Assembly (NCBI RefSeq): GCF_015354505.1
Contig: NZ_JACAFP010000002.1
Coordinates: forward strand, 124,001 to 188,000
Direction: 5' to 3'
Origin: Microbacterium sp. UFMG61
GTDB lineage: Bacteria > Actinomycetota > Actinomycetes > Actinomycetales > Microbacteriaceae
DNA length: 64,000 nucleotides
The position numbers and the translations under genes were made by a program. The first letter of the stretch is position 1; every line of letters starts with the position of its first letter. Below the pieces are notes generated by a model. That model saw nothing but the letters and a program-made list of their open reading frames with translations. It did no database searches and was not told the origin of the DNA. Below are positions 45,279 to 53,143 of this stretch, in pieces.

Positions 45279-46547
45279 GTGAGTCAGAACACCCGCCGCC
45301 GCCGCACCGTCGCCCGACATGGGCAGCAGAAGACCCCCGGTGCCGTCAGCCAGCTTCTGAAGTTCATCGCGATCGGCCTCGCGGTCGTGCTCGTCAGCGG
45401 GTTCGGCGTCGCGGCCTACATCGTCTACGACCTGTCGAGCACGGTGTCGGCGAACGCGGTCGACCTCGAGGGTCAGGAAGACCTGCCGCCCGACATCAGT
45501 GCATACGAGGGCGGATTCAACCTGCTCCTCACCGGTGTCGATGCGTGTGAGGAGGAGTACGCCCAGTACTTCGGAGACCGCTGCAGCGGCGGCGACTCCG
45601 AGGGCACGCTCAACGACGTGAACCTGCTCATGCATGTCTCGGAGGAACCGCGCCGCATCACGGTCGTGAGCTTCCCGCGCGACATGATGATCCCGATCCC
45701 CGAGTGCGAAGACGCCGAGGGCACGGTCCACTCCGCGATGAGCAAGCAGCAGCTGAACGTCGCCTACACCGACGGCGGCCTGAACTGCGTCGCGAAGACC
45801 ATCTCCGACCTCACCGACCAGGACGTGCAGTTCGCGGCCTCGGTCACCTTCGGCGGTGTGATCGAGATCACCAACGCGATCGGCGGCGTCGAGGTCTGCC
45901 TCGCCTCTCCGATCAAGGACCGTCACACGAGCCTCGACCTCGCGGCCGGAAACCACGTCATCGAGGGCCTCACGGCGCTGCAGTTCCTGCGCACCCGTCA
46001 CGGCGTCGGCGACGGCAGCGACCTCGGACGCATCGGAAACCAGCAGCAGTACATGTCGAGCCTGGCCCGCAAGCTCATCAGCGGCGAGACGCTCGGCAAC
46101 GTGCCGATGATGCTCAAGCTCGCGACGACCGGCCTCGACAACGTCGAGGCGAGCACATCGCTCGCCGACCCGATGAAGATCGTGCAGATCGCGCTCGCGG
46201 TGAAGTCGGTGCCGTTCGAGGACATCGTCTTCCTGCAGTACCCGACGTTCACGGATCCCGACAACCCCAACCGGGTCGTGCCGGACAAGGACTCGGCTCA
46301 GACGATGTGGGACGCGATCAACGCCAACTCGCAGCTGCAGGTCACGCACGAGAACACGGCGAACGACGGCGTCATCCTCCAGGATCCGAACACCGGTGTT
46401 CCCGTCGAGACGCCGACCGAGGGCACGCCCACGGAAGAGGTTCCCGACCCGACCGCGACCACGCCCGGTGTCGTCGCGCTGCCGAACTCGATCAAGGGCA
46501 ACTCGGCGGCGCAGCAGACCTGCTCGAACGGCCAGGTCGACGGCTGA
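45279..46547 (+). CDS. LCP-family (LytR-CpsA-Psr) glycopolymer ligase
   Basis: 422 residues from GTG 45279. A basic N-terminal stretch and one membrane helix (about 27-50) place the catalytic domain outside. The LCP domain has the conserved Arg/Asp sets SFPRDMMIPIP and RTRHGVGDGSDLGR with QQ. A Thr/Pro-rich region and a short C-terminal segment follow. LCP enzymes move undecaprenyl-linked glycopolymers to peptidoglycan. The tRNA-Ser lies about 50 bases upstream, and a strong terminator follows. Confidence 0.93.
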   Translation: MSQNTRRRRTVARHGQQKTPGAVSQLLKFIAIGLAVVLVSGFGVAAYIVYDLSSTVSANAVDLEGQEDLPPDISAYEGGFNLLLTGVDACEEEYAQYFGDRCSGGDSEGTLNDVNLLMHVSEEPRRITVVSFPRDMMIPIPECEDAEGTVHSAMSKQQLNVAYTDGGLNCVAKTISDLTDQDVQFAASVTFGGVIEITNAIGGVEVCLASPIKDRHTSLDLAAGNHVIEGLTALQFLRTRHGVGDGSDLGRIGNQQQYMSSLARKLISGETLGNVPMMLKLATTGLDNVEASTSLADPMKIVQIALAVKSVPFEDIVFLQYPTFTDPDNPNRVVPDKDSAQTMWDAINANSQLQVTHENTANDGVILQDPNTGVPVETPTEGTPTEEVPDPTATTPGVVALPNSIKGNSAAQQTCSNGQVDG

Positions 46548-46564
46548 CCCACGTCTGAGGTACG

Positions 46565-46598
46565 AGAGCACCCCTTCCGGATTCGGGAGGGGTGCTCT
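46565..46598. terminator. Bidirectional terminator between LCP and TetR genes
   Basis: AGAGCACCCC (46565-46574) pairs with GGGGTGCTCT (46589-46598); TTCC-GGATTC-GGGA in between extends the stem with a short loop. It lies between convergent genes. Confidence 0.85.
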
Positions 46599-46602
46599 GT
46601 TC

Positions 46603-47193
46603 TCACTGACGTTCGGGGCGCGGTTCCGGGGGATAGAGCACCTCGAGCACAGATTCGACGATGCCCGGCATGTCGACGCTCGGATCGATCATCCACTGCA
46701 GCTGGAGCCCATCGGCGACCGCCTGCACCACGCGCGCCGTGGTCTCGGGATCGAGCACGGCGCGGCGCTCGCCGTCGGCCTCGAAGCTCTGCGCGATCGT
46801 CTCGCGGAGCCGCTCGCTGCGATCGAGGAAGAACTGGTGCGCCGGATGCTGCGGGTCGACGGCATCCACCGACAGCCTCGAGAACAGCTCGACCATGCCG
46901 GGGGTCCGGGTGTTGCGGCGCACCACCTCGAGGAAGATGGCCTTTGCCTCGCCCGGATCGAGCTGCTGCGGGTCACGCCCCTCGTGCTCGTCGCGCTTGC
47001 GCAGCACCTCGGTGAACAGCTCCTCCTTCGACCCGAAGTAGTGCAGCAGCGCGGCGGGGGTGACGCCGACGACCTCGGCGATCTGCTTGAGCGAGGCGCT
47101 CTGGTATCCCTTGGTCGCGATCACGTCGAGCGCGCTCTCCAGGATCTCCTCGCGTCTGGCGACGCCCTTCGCGTATGAACCTCGTCGTGCCAT
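46603..47193 (-). CDS. TetR-family transcriptional regulator
   Basis: 196 residues. The N-terminal helix-turn-helix (SLKQIAEVVGVTPAALLHYFGSKEELF) is complete and the ligand-binding C-terminal half is diverged. An 11-bp palindrome GAACGACGTTC (47211-47221) precedes its start and is a candidate autoregulatory operator. Its ligand and targets cannot be assigned; it sits next to the sugar-acid operon but is separated from it by that operon's terminator. Confidence 0.9.
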   Translation of the reverse strand: MARRGSYAKGVARREEILESALDVIATKGYQSASLKQIAEVVGVTPAALLHYFGSKEELFTEVLRKRDEHEGRDPQQLDPGEAKAIFLEVVRRNTRTPGMVELFSRLSVDAVDPQHPAHQFFLDRSERLRETIAQSFEADGERRAVLDPETTARVVQAVADGLQLQWMIDPSVDMPGIVESVLEVLYPPEPRPERQ

Positions 47194-47210
47194 GCCTCGA
47201 CACTAATCCT

Positions 47211-47221
47211 GAACGACGTTC
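47211..47221 (-). promoter_or_regulatory. Candidate TetR operator
   Basis: GAACG-A-CGTTC, a perfect 11-bp palindrome, ends 18 bases upstream of the TetR start. Confidence 0.45.
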
Positions 47222-47232
47222 GACAACGAATG

Positions 47233-47267
47233 ATGCCGCTCTGCCGACCCCGTCGGCAGAGCGGCAT
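47233..47267. terminator. Terminator of the galacturonate-type operon
   Basis: ATGCCGCTCTGCCGA (47233-47247) and TCGGCAGAGCGGCAT (47253-47267) form a perfect 15-bp stem with a 5-base loop, just after the semialdehyde dehydrogenase stop on the minus strand. Confidence 0.85.
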
Positions 47268-47289
47268 CGGCTCAGGAATCGGCTCCGGC

Positions 47290-48732
47290 TCAGGCCGGGA
47301 GGACGAGCTCTCCGTTGCGGCGGTGCGGCAGTCGCGCGAGCGCCTCATCGCGCAGGGTCTCCGGCAGCAGGGAGGGCGGAGCGTCCTGGAACGCCAGGGG
47401 ACGGAGGAACCGCCGGATCGCGGAGGCCCCGACCGAGGTGTGCAGCGAGGTCGTGGCCGGCCACGGCCCACCGTGCTGCTGTGACCAGGTCACTGCGACG
47501 CCGGTCGGCCAGCCCGCGAACAGCACGCGTCCCGCGCGCTCCTGCAGCAGTTCGAGCGTCTCGGCCGGGTCGTCGGCGGACTCGGCGTGCAGGGTGGCCG
47601 TGAGGCTGCCTGGAACGCGGGAGAGGGCCGCGTGCAGGTCGTCGGTGGAGTCGTAGCGCACCAGCAGGGTGACGGGACCGAAGCACTCCTCGAGGAGCGT
47701 GTCGGGTCGCTCGGCCACCGCGCGGGCATCCGTCAGCAGGGCGACCGGACGTACGCCGTCGACCTCGACGCCCTGCGCGACGACCGTCACAGAAGAGTCG
47801 TTCTCGAGATGCGCGAGGCCGGCGGGGAAGGCATCGGTGATGCGCTCGGTGAGCAGCGGGCCGCCCGAGGCGGCCGGGACGCGCGCCGCGACGAGGTCTT
47901 CGAACCCGGCGCCGGCGGGGATGAACACCACACCGGGCTTGGTGCAGAACTGTCCCACGCCCAGCGTGAAGGATCCGACCAGGCCCTGCGCGAGCGCCTC
48001 GCCGCGCGCCGCCACGGCGGCCTCGGTGATGACCACCGGGTTGATGCTGCCGAGTTCACCGTAGAACGGGATCGGGTCCGGCCGCCCGGAGGCGAGATCG
48101 AACAGCGCGCGGCCGCCCGAGACCGACCCCGTGAAGCCGGCGGCGCGGATCAGCGGGTGCTGCACGAGCGCGTTGCCCGCCTCGCGGCCTTCGACGAGGG
48201 CGAGCGAGCCGGTCGGAGCGCCGGCTTCTTCGAGGGCGGTCGCCACGAGCTCCGCCGTGCGGGCCGACAGCCGCGGGTGGCCGGAGTGCGCCTTCACGAC
48301 CACGGGGTTGCCGGCCGCGAGCGCCGAGGCGGTGTCGCCTCCGGCCACGGAGAACGCGAACGGGAAGTTCGACGCCGAGAACACGGCCACGGGCCCCAGT
48401 GCGGTGAGCAGACGACGCAGCTCGGGCCGAGGCGGGGTGGCGGACGCATCCGCATCGTCGACGGTGAGCTCGAGGTACGAGCCCTCTTCGACGACCGCGG
48501 CGAAGAGCCGCAGCTGGCCGCTCGTGCGTGCGACCTCGCCCGTCAGCCGGGCAGTGCCGAGGCGGGTCTCCTCGTCGGCGATCGCGACGAGCTCGGCGAC
48601 GTGGGCGTCGAGCACGTCGGCAGCGGCGCGCAGCCATCCCGCCCGATCGGTGGCTGAGGACCGACGCCAGATCGGTGCGGCCGCGGCGGCGGCGTGGACG
48701 ATCGCGTCGAGGTCTGCGGGGGACGTGGTCAC
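47290..48732 (-). CDS. Aldehyde dehydrogenase, probable 2-oxoglutarate semialdehyde dehydrogenase
   Basis: 480 residues from GTG 48732, with AAAGGA upstream. The ALDH catalytic set is present: Asn122 (SASNFPF), Lys147, Glu226 (YGELGS) and Cys263 (GQFCTKPG). Sequence pattern and length resemble NADP-type 2,5-dioxovalerate dehydrogenases, which oxidise alpha-ketoglutarate semialdehyde to 2-oxoglutarate. The upstream dehydratase gene (49859) would supply that substrate. The start overlaps the previous gene's stop (GTGA). Last gene of the operon. Confidence 0.88.
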   Translation of the reverse strand: MTTSPADLDAIVHAAAAAAPIWRRSSATDRAGWLRAAADVLDAHVAELVAIADEETRLGTARLTGEVARTSGQLRLFAAVVEEGSYLELTVDDADASATPPRPELRRLLTALGPVAVFSASNFPFAFSVAGGDTASALAAGNPVVVKAHSGHPRLSARTAELVATALEEAGAPTGSLALVEGREAGNALVQHPLIRAAGFTGSVSGGRALFDLASGRPDPIPFYGELGSINPVVITEAAVAARGEALAQGLVGSFTLGVGQFCTKPGVVFIPAGAGFEDLVAARVPAASGGPLLTERITDAFPAGLAHLENDSSVTVVAQGVEVDGVRPVALLTDARAVAERPDTLLEECFGPVTLLVRYDSTDDLHAALSRVPGSLTATLHAESADDPAETLELLQERAGRVLFAGWPTGVAVTWSQQHGGPWPATTSLHTSVGASAIRRFLRPLAFQDAPPSLLPETLRDEALARLPHRRNGELVLPA

Positions 48733-49862
48733 GAGTGATCCTTTCGAGCGGTGAGTGGGTCGTCTGCCGGGGTGCGACCACCGGTGAGAAGCGGGGCGAA
48801 GCGGATGCCGAGGCCCTCGTGCGCGTTCTCGGTGAGCCATCCGTCGCCGATCGTCACGGGCGAGGGGTCGGCGAGGGCGCCGAGAGCGCCGAAGCCGGCA
48901 TCCTCCACGTCTTCGACCAGCACCTCGTGCGCGGTGTCGGGCAGAGTGAGCGCGAGCTGACCGGAGAGCTCGGGCAGCAGATGCGGATGCAGCGCCGCAC
49001 CGTGCTCTGCGGCGAGTTCGACGATGCGGAGGAACGGCGTGATGCCGCCGACCCGCACGATGTTGGGCTGCACGACCTGGGCGGCTCCCGCGCGCAGGAA
49101 ATCCCCGAATCGGTGCACGGTGTGCAGGTTCTCGCCCAGGGCGATGGGCACGTCGATCCGGCGCGCGAGCTCTGCGTGTCCGGCGAGATCGTCGGCGCGC
49201 AGCGGTTCCTCGATCCAGGCCAGGGAGAAGCGCGACAGAGCGTCGACCGAGGCCGTCGCACGATCGAGGTCCCATCGCTGGTTCGCGTCGATCATCAGCG
49301 CCCGATCCGGCCCGAGCAGTGCGCGCACGGCGGCGACCCTGTCGAGGTCCTCGGCGAGGTCGGGCTTGCCGACCTTGATCTTCACTCCCTCGAAACCCGC
49401 GTCGATCCAGCGCTGCACCTGGGCGAGCAGCTCCTCGAGCGAGTAATGCAGGTTGACGCCCGACCCGTAACCTCGCACACGCTCGCGGCGGCGACCGAGC
49501 ACATGCGACACCGAGGTCCCGGCCGAGCGCGCCTCGGCATCCCAGAGTGCGAGGTCGAGCCCGGCGAGAGCGATCGTCGTGACGCCCCCACCGCCCGCCT
49601 CGTGCAGGTGCTCCCACAGGCCCTGCCAGCACTCACCGGGAACGGCGGAGCGGCCGACGGATGCCGGGGCTATGTCGTGTTCGAGCAGGGCGTGCACGGC
49701 GGGGGCGCCGATCTGCGGACTCCAGGAGAAGCCCCAGCCTTCGGCGCCGTCAGAGCGCACCACATGGGTCGCGATGATGCCGACCGAGGTCACGTCGGCA
49801 GCCCACGGCCGCGTGAGCGGCACTCGCTGCAGACGCGTCGTCAGACTGCGGACGGTCGTCAC
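48729..49862 (-). CDS. Enolase-superfamily sugar-acid dehydratase or lactone cycloisomerase
   Basis: 377 residues, mandelate-racemase group. The capping domain comes first, then a barrel with KxK at Lys161/Lys163 (VKIKVG). Metal ligands are Asp192 (DANQRW), Glu218 or Glu219 (IEEP) and Glu244 (GEN). His292/His294 (HPH) lie near the barrel end. Its position between KdgD-like and semialdehyde dehydrogenase genes fits a galactarolactone cycloisomerase or galactarate/glucarate dehydratase giving 5-keto-4-deoxyglucarate. The exact substrate is inference. ATGA overlaps on both sides. Confidence 0.85.
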   Translation of the reverse strand: MTTVRSLTTRLQRVPLTRPWAADVTSVGIIATHVVRSDGAEGWGFSWSPQIGAPAVHALLEHDIAPASVGRSAVPGECWQGLWEHLHEAGGGGVTTIALAGLDLALWDAEARSAGTSVSHVLGRRRERVRGYGSGVNLHYSLEELLAQVQRWIDAGFEGVKIKVGKPDLAEDLDRVAAVRALLGPDRALMIDANQRWDLDRATASVDALSRFSLAWIEEPLRADDLAGHAELARRIDVPIALGENLHTVHRFGDFLRAGAAQVVQPNIVRVGGITPFLRIVELAAEHGAALHPHLLPELSGQLALTLPDTAHEVLVEDVEDAGFGALGALADPSPVTIGDGWLTENAHEGLGIRFAPLLTGGRTPADDPLTARKDHS

Positions 49863-50758
49863 AGCAGTGCGCGGCCCGCGGCGAGGATCTCGGCGAGACG
49901 CGCCTCCTGGGCGGGGGTCGGGTCGACGAGCGGTGCGCGTACCGAACCGACCGCGAGTCCTGCGAGGCGCAGCCCGGCCTTGATCAGCGAGACCCCGAAG
50001 CCGGGCGTCTCGTCGCGCAGCTCGACGAGCGGGCGGTAGAAGCCGTCGAGCAGGGCGAGGCGTCGCTCTTCATCGCCGTCGGCGTAGGCGCGGTAGTAGG
50101 CGTTCGCGATGTCCGGGGCCATGGCGAAGGCGGCCGAGGAGTACAGGGGCACGCCGATGCCTCGATACGCGGCCTGCGTGAGCTCGGCCGTGAGCAGTCC
50201 GTTGAAGAACGCGAAGTCGGTGCGGCCCTCCTCGGCGACCGCGCGCACGATCAGCTGGGTCGTGCCGATCTCGCCCGTGCCGTCTTTGAAGCCGACGACC
50301 CGGGGGTTCGCGACGAGTCGACGAACGGTGTCGACCGAGTACTGCGCGCTGCCGCGGTGGTAGACGATCACCGGCAGGTCTGCGGCCTCGGCGATCTGCT
50401 CGACGTAGGCCGCGAGGCCCGACTGGGTGCCGCCGACGAGGTAGGGAGGCAGCACGAGCAGGCCGTCGGCGCCGGCATCCGCCGCGGATCGAGCGACCTC
50501 GATGGCGTGGCCCAGGGGTCCGCCGGCTCCGGTGATCACCGGCACACGGCCCGCGACAGCGGTCACCGCGGTACGGGTCACCGCAGCCGCCTCGCTCGCC
50601 GACAGCGCGTGGAACTCACCGGTCCCGCAGGCGGGGAAGACACCGCCCGCGCCGGACTCGACGCCGGTGGCGACGTGCGCCGCGAGCATCTCGTGGTCGA
50701 TCGTGCCGTCGCTGGTGAACGGGGTGACGGGGAAGAACAGGATTCCATCGAAGTCCAT
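49859..50758 (-). CDS. kdgD: 5-dehydro-4-deoxyglucarate dehydratase
   Basis: 299 residues, DapA/N-acetylneuraminate-lyase fold. It removes water and CO2 from 5-keto-4-deoxyglucarate to give alpha-ketoglutarate semialdehyde. The N terminus has FFPVTPF. GTGEFHALS is the family-specific loop, Tyr133 lies in VYHRGS, and the Schiff-base Lys158 in GFKDGTG. The start is ATG 50758. The following genes supply the next step (semialdehyde dehydrogenase), and a uronate dehydrogenase-like gene precedes it. Confidence 0.9.
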   Translation of the reverse strand: MDFDGILFFPVTPFTSDGTIDHEMLAAHVATGVESGAGGVFPACGTGEFHALSASEAAAVTRTAVTAVAGRVPVITGAGGPLGHAIEVARSAADAGADGLLVLPPYLVGGTQSGLAAYVEQIAEAADLPVIVYHRGSAQYSVDTVRRLVANPRVVGFKDGTGEIGTTQLIVRAVAEEGRTDFAFFNGLLTAELTQAAYRGIGVPLYSSAAFAMAPDIANAYYRAYADGDEERRLALLDGFYRPLVELRDETPGFGVSLIKAGLRLAGLAVGSVRAPLVDPTPAQEARLAEILAAGRALL

Positions 50759-50768
50759 GTCGAGCCTT

Positions 50769-51686
50769 TCAGGAGACGGATGCGGGGGCCGGCGCGGTGA
50801 CGAGTTCGTCGCGCCAGGTGCGGGCGGGGTGCCAGCCGAGCAGTCGAGCGGCTTTGGCGGAGGAGAAGGCCGACGCATGTCCGGTGAGCACCGACGCCGC
50901 GCGCTCGGTGCCTGGGTGGAACTGCGGCAGCAGCTCGCTCAAGGGGCGGCGGGCGAGGGCATCATCGGCGCCGACGAAGAACACCTCGCCGTTGGGGATG
51001 TCGTCGAGGGCGGTCAGCAGTGTGTCGGCGAAGCTCGCGACGTCACGCGCATCGACGTAGTTGAACAGAGCGGGTGCCGACAGGGCCGGGTCGTCGAGGC
51101 GTTCGAGCGCGGTGTGGCCCTGCTGGGTCGGCGCGCCCGCCCATTCCTCGGGGGCGATCACGTAGCAGGGGCGGAACGAGGCGAAGCGCACGTCATCGCC
51201 GGTCTGCCGCCGCAGCATGGCGACCGTCTGCTCGATCAGGAGTTTCGACAGCGCGTAGGCGTTCCACGGCTCCGTCGCTGATTCCTCGTCGAGGGGAAGA
51301 CGGTCGGGCGCCCATCCGCGAGGAGCCCCGTAGCCGATGACGGTCGGGCTCGACGCCGCGACGATCCGGTGGATCCCCGCCCGCACCGCGCCTCCGAGCA
51401 CGGACTGGGCAAGCGACGCATTGGTGCGCAGGATGACGTCTTCGGGCGCGGAGAAGGGCACGGCGATCGCTGCGAGATGGATGAGCGCATCGGCGCCCGT
51501 GCCCGCGAGCGCCGACGCCGTGGCATCCGCATCCGTGAGGTCGAGAGAGAACTGTGTGATCCCGGGGCGCTCGAGATGCTCGCTCGGCGCGCGGTCGATC
51601 GACACGAGTTCGTGTCCGGCCTCTGCGAGACCGGTCACCAGGGACCGGCCGAGGCGACCGGACCCGCCCGTGACGGCGATCCTCAT
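50769..51686 (-). CDS. NAD-dependent epimerase/dehydratase-family protein, possible uronate dehydrogenase
   Basis: 305 residues, extended SDR. Cofactor motif TGGSGRLG (6-13), Asp31 for NAD, active-site Ser112/113 and YxxxK at Tyr144/Lys148 (YALSK). In known oxidative galacturonate pathways an SDR of this type oxidises galacturonate to galactaro-lactone. At 305 residues it is longer than the about 265-residue characterised enzymes, so epimerase activity is not excluded. It lies 10 bases before kdgD, ATGA overlap with the Gfo/Idh gene. Confidence 0.82.
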   Translation of the reverse strand: MRIAVTGGSGRLGRSLVTGLAEAGHELVSIDRAPSEHLERPGITQFSLDLTDADATASALAGTGADALIHLAAIAVPFSAPEDVILRTNASLAQSVLGGAVRAGIHRIVAASSPTVIGYGAPRGWAPDRLPLDEESATEPWNAYALSKLLIEQTVAMLRRQTGDDVRFASFRPCYVIAPEEWAGAPTQQGHTALERLDDPALSAPALFNYVDARDVASFADTLLTALDDIPNGEVFFVGADDALARRPLSELLPQFHPGTERAASVLTGHASAFSSAKAARLLGWHPARTWRDELVTAPAPASVS

Positions 51687-53017
51687 CTGCCCGACTCCAG
51701 GAGGGCGATGCCGAGGTCTGCGACCTTCACCGGGAGTCCCGTGTCGAGCGAGCGGTTGCCCGCGATGCCGACAGCGATCGAGCGGATGCCGTCGGTCCAG
51801 TCCGCCGGCCGCGCGAGCGGGTCGTCACCCGGACCCTCGAAGACATCGGACAGCAGCAGAGCATCGCCGCCACCGTGACCGCCGTCGCCGCTGACGATCG
51901 GCACCTCGTGGGCCGCTTCCCAGTGCCGCTGCACGAGGATGCGCTCACCTTCGGGTCGCAGCTCGGTCGCGCCGTCACCACCCGAGAGGCTGGGGTCGAT
52001 GTGCGGGTGCAGACCTTCGCCGGCGAGTACGGCACCGCGCTCGACGACCTCGAGCTCGACTCGGCCGAGCGTGCCGTTGACCGCCACACGGTAGCCCTCC
52101 CACGGGGAGTGCGCGTTCAGCGAGTACGACAGCGTGGCGCCCGAGGCGTAGTCGACGACGAGTGCGAGGTTGTCCTCGATGGTGATGCCCTCGCTGAACA
52201 CGTCGAGATCGCGTACATAACCGTCGTGCTGTTCGGCCTCGAGGTAGAGCGCGGTCAGACGCTCGTCGGTGCGGAGGTCGAGCTCGAAGAGGTCGCCGCC
52301 GTCGTGGGTTCCTCGTGCCGGTCGCTCACCGAGGCCGCGGCCGGCCGCATTGTCCGCGCCGTAGAAGCGCAGGCCACCCGATGCGTAGACGCGGGTCGGC
52401 TGCGAGCGGATCCACCAGTTGACGAGGTCGAAGTGATGGCTCGACTTGTGCACGAGCAGGCCGCCCGAGTTCTTCTTGTCCCGGTGCCAGCGGCGGAAGT
52501 AATCGGCGCCGTGGTTGGTGTCGAGCATCCACTGGAAGTCGATCGAGGTGACCTGCCCGATCGTGCCGTCCTGGATGATCTGGCGCAGTGCGCTGTTGCG
52601 AGGGGAGTAGCGGTAGTTGAAGGTCAGCACGACCTGGCGTCCGGTGCGCTCGACCGCCTCTTCGATGCGCGCGGCGCTCGCCGCGTCGATCGTGAGGGGC
52701 TTCTCGACGACGACGTCGGCGCCCGCCTCGAGAGATCGCACGATGAGCTCGGCGTGCAGATCGTCGCGCGAGCAGATGACGACCCGGTCGACGCGCTCGT
52801 CGCGGATCACCTGCTCGAGCTCGTCAGGGGTCGCGAGCCGCGGAGCTGCGGCGCCGGCGTCGACCGCGCGTGCGGAATGGAAGGCCGCGCGCACCGGGTT
52901 GGGCTCGACGATGGCGACCAGTTCGGCCCGGTCACGGTGCGCACCGGTGATCGCATCGACATACATCTGTGCGCGGACTCCGGCACCGGCGAGGGCATAA
53001 CGCAGACGGGACATCAA
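51683..53017 (-). CDS. Gfo/Idh/MocA-family oxidoreductase
   Basis: 444 residues. N-terminal Rossmann fold (ALAGAGVRAQMY) with the VVEKPLT motif (Lys-Pro) typical of the family at about 100-106, then a GFO/IDH C-terminal alpha/beta domain. First gene of the five-gene operon from the promoter near 53050. Members oxidise sugars or inositol with NAD; the substrate may be a uronate or its derivative but cannot be settled here. Confidence 0.88.
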   Translation of the reverse strand: MMSRLRYALAGAGVRAQMYVDAITGAHRDRAELVAIVEPNPVRAAFHSARAVDAGAAAPRLATPDELEQVIRDERVDRVVICSRDDLHAELIVRSLEAGADVVVEKPLTIDAASAARIEEAVERTGRQVVLTFNYRYSPRNSALRQIIQDGTIGQVTSIDFQWMLDTNHGADYFRRWHRDKKNSGGLLVHKSSHHFDLVNWWIRSQPTRVYASGGLRFYGADNAAGRGLGERPARGTHDGGDLFELDLRTDERLTALYLEAEQHDGYVRDLDVFSEGITIEDNLALVVDYASGATLSYSLNAHSPWEGYRVAVNGTLGRVELEVVERGAVLAGEGLHPHIDPSLSGGDGATELRPEGERILVQRHWEAAHEVPIVSGDGGHGGGDALLLSDVFEGPGDDPLARPADWTDGIRSIAVGIAGNRSLDTGLPVKVADLGIALLESGR

Positions 53018-53028
53018 ACTCTCCGAAT

Positions 53029-53075
53029 CTCAGGAAACGTTTTCTCAGAATATCAGGAACTCTGGCTCTCCGGAA
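53029..53075 (-). promoter_or_regulatory. Promoter and AAACGTTT operator of the galacturonate-type operon
   Basis: Minus-strand -10 TATTCT (53052-53047) with a weak -35 TTCCGG (53075-53070), spacer 17. Immediately downstream GGAAACGTTTTC (plus strand 53033-53044, core AAACGTTT) is a LacI-type operator overlapping the start of transcription. Confidence 0.65.
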
Positions 53076-53107
53076 GGTCGTGTTCGCGGACAGGGTCATG
53101 TCAGGCG

Positions 53108-53136
53108 TGGACAGGAACCGGTTTCCCGACTAGCTT
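53108..53136 (+). promoter_or_regulatory. GH43 promoter with operator between -35 and -10
   Basis: TGGACA (53108-53113) and TAGCTT (53131-53136) are 17 bp apart. The operator GGAACCGGTTTCCC (53114-53127) fills the spacer. Transcription would start near 53143, only 1 base before the ATG at 53144, so the mRNA is expected to be leaderless; no ribosome site is evident. AACCGGTTTCCCGA is shared with 63694-63707. Confidence 0.7.
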
Positions 53137-53143
53137 GAGACGG

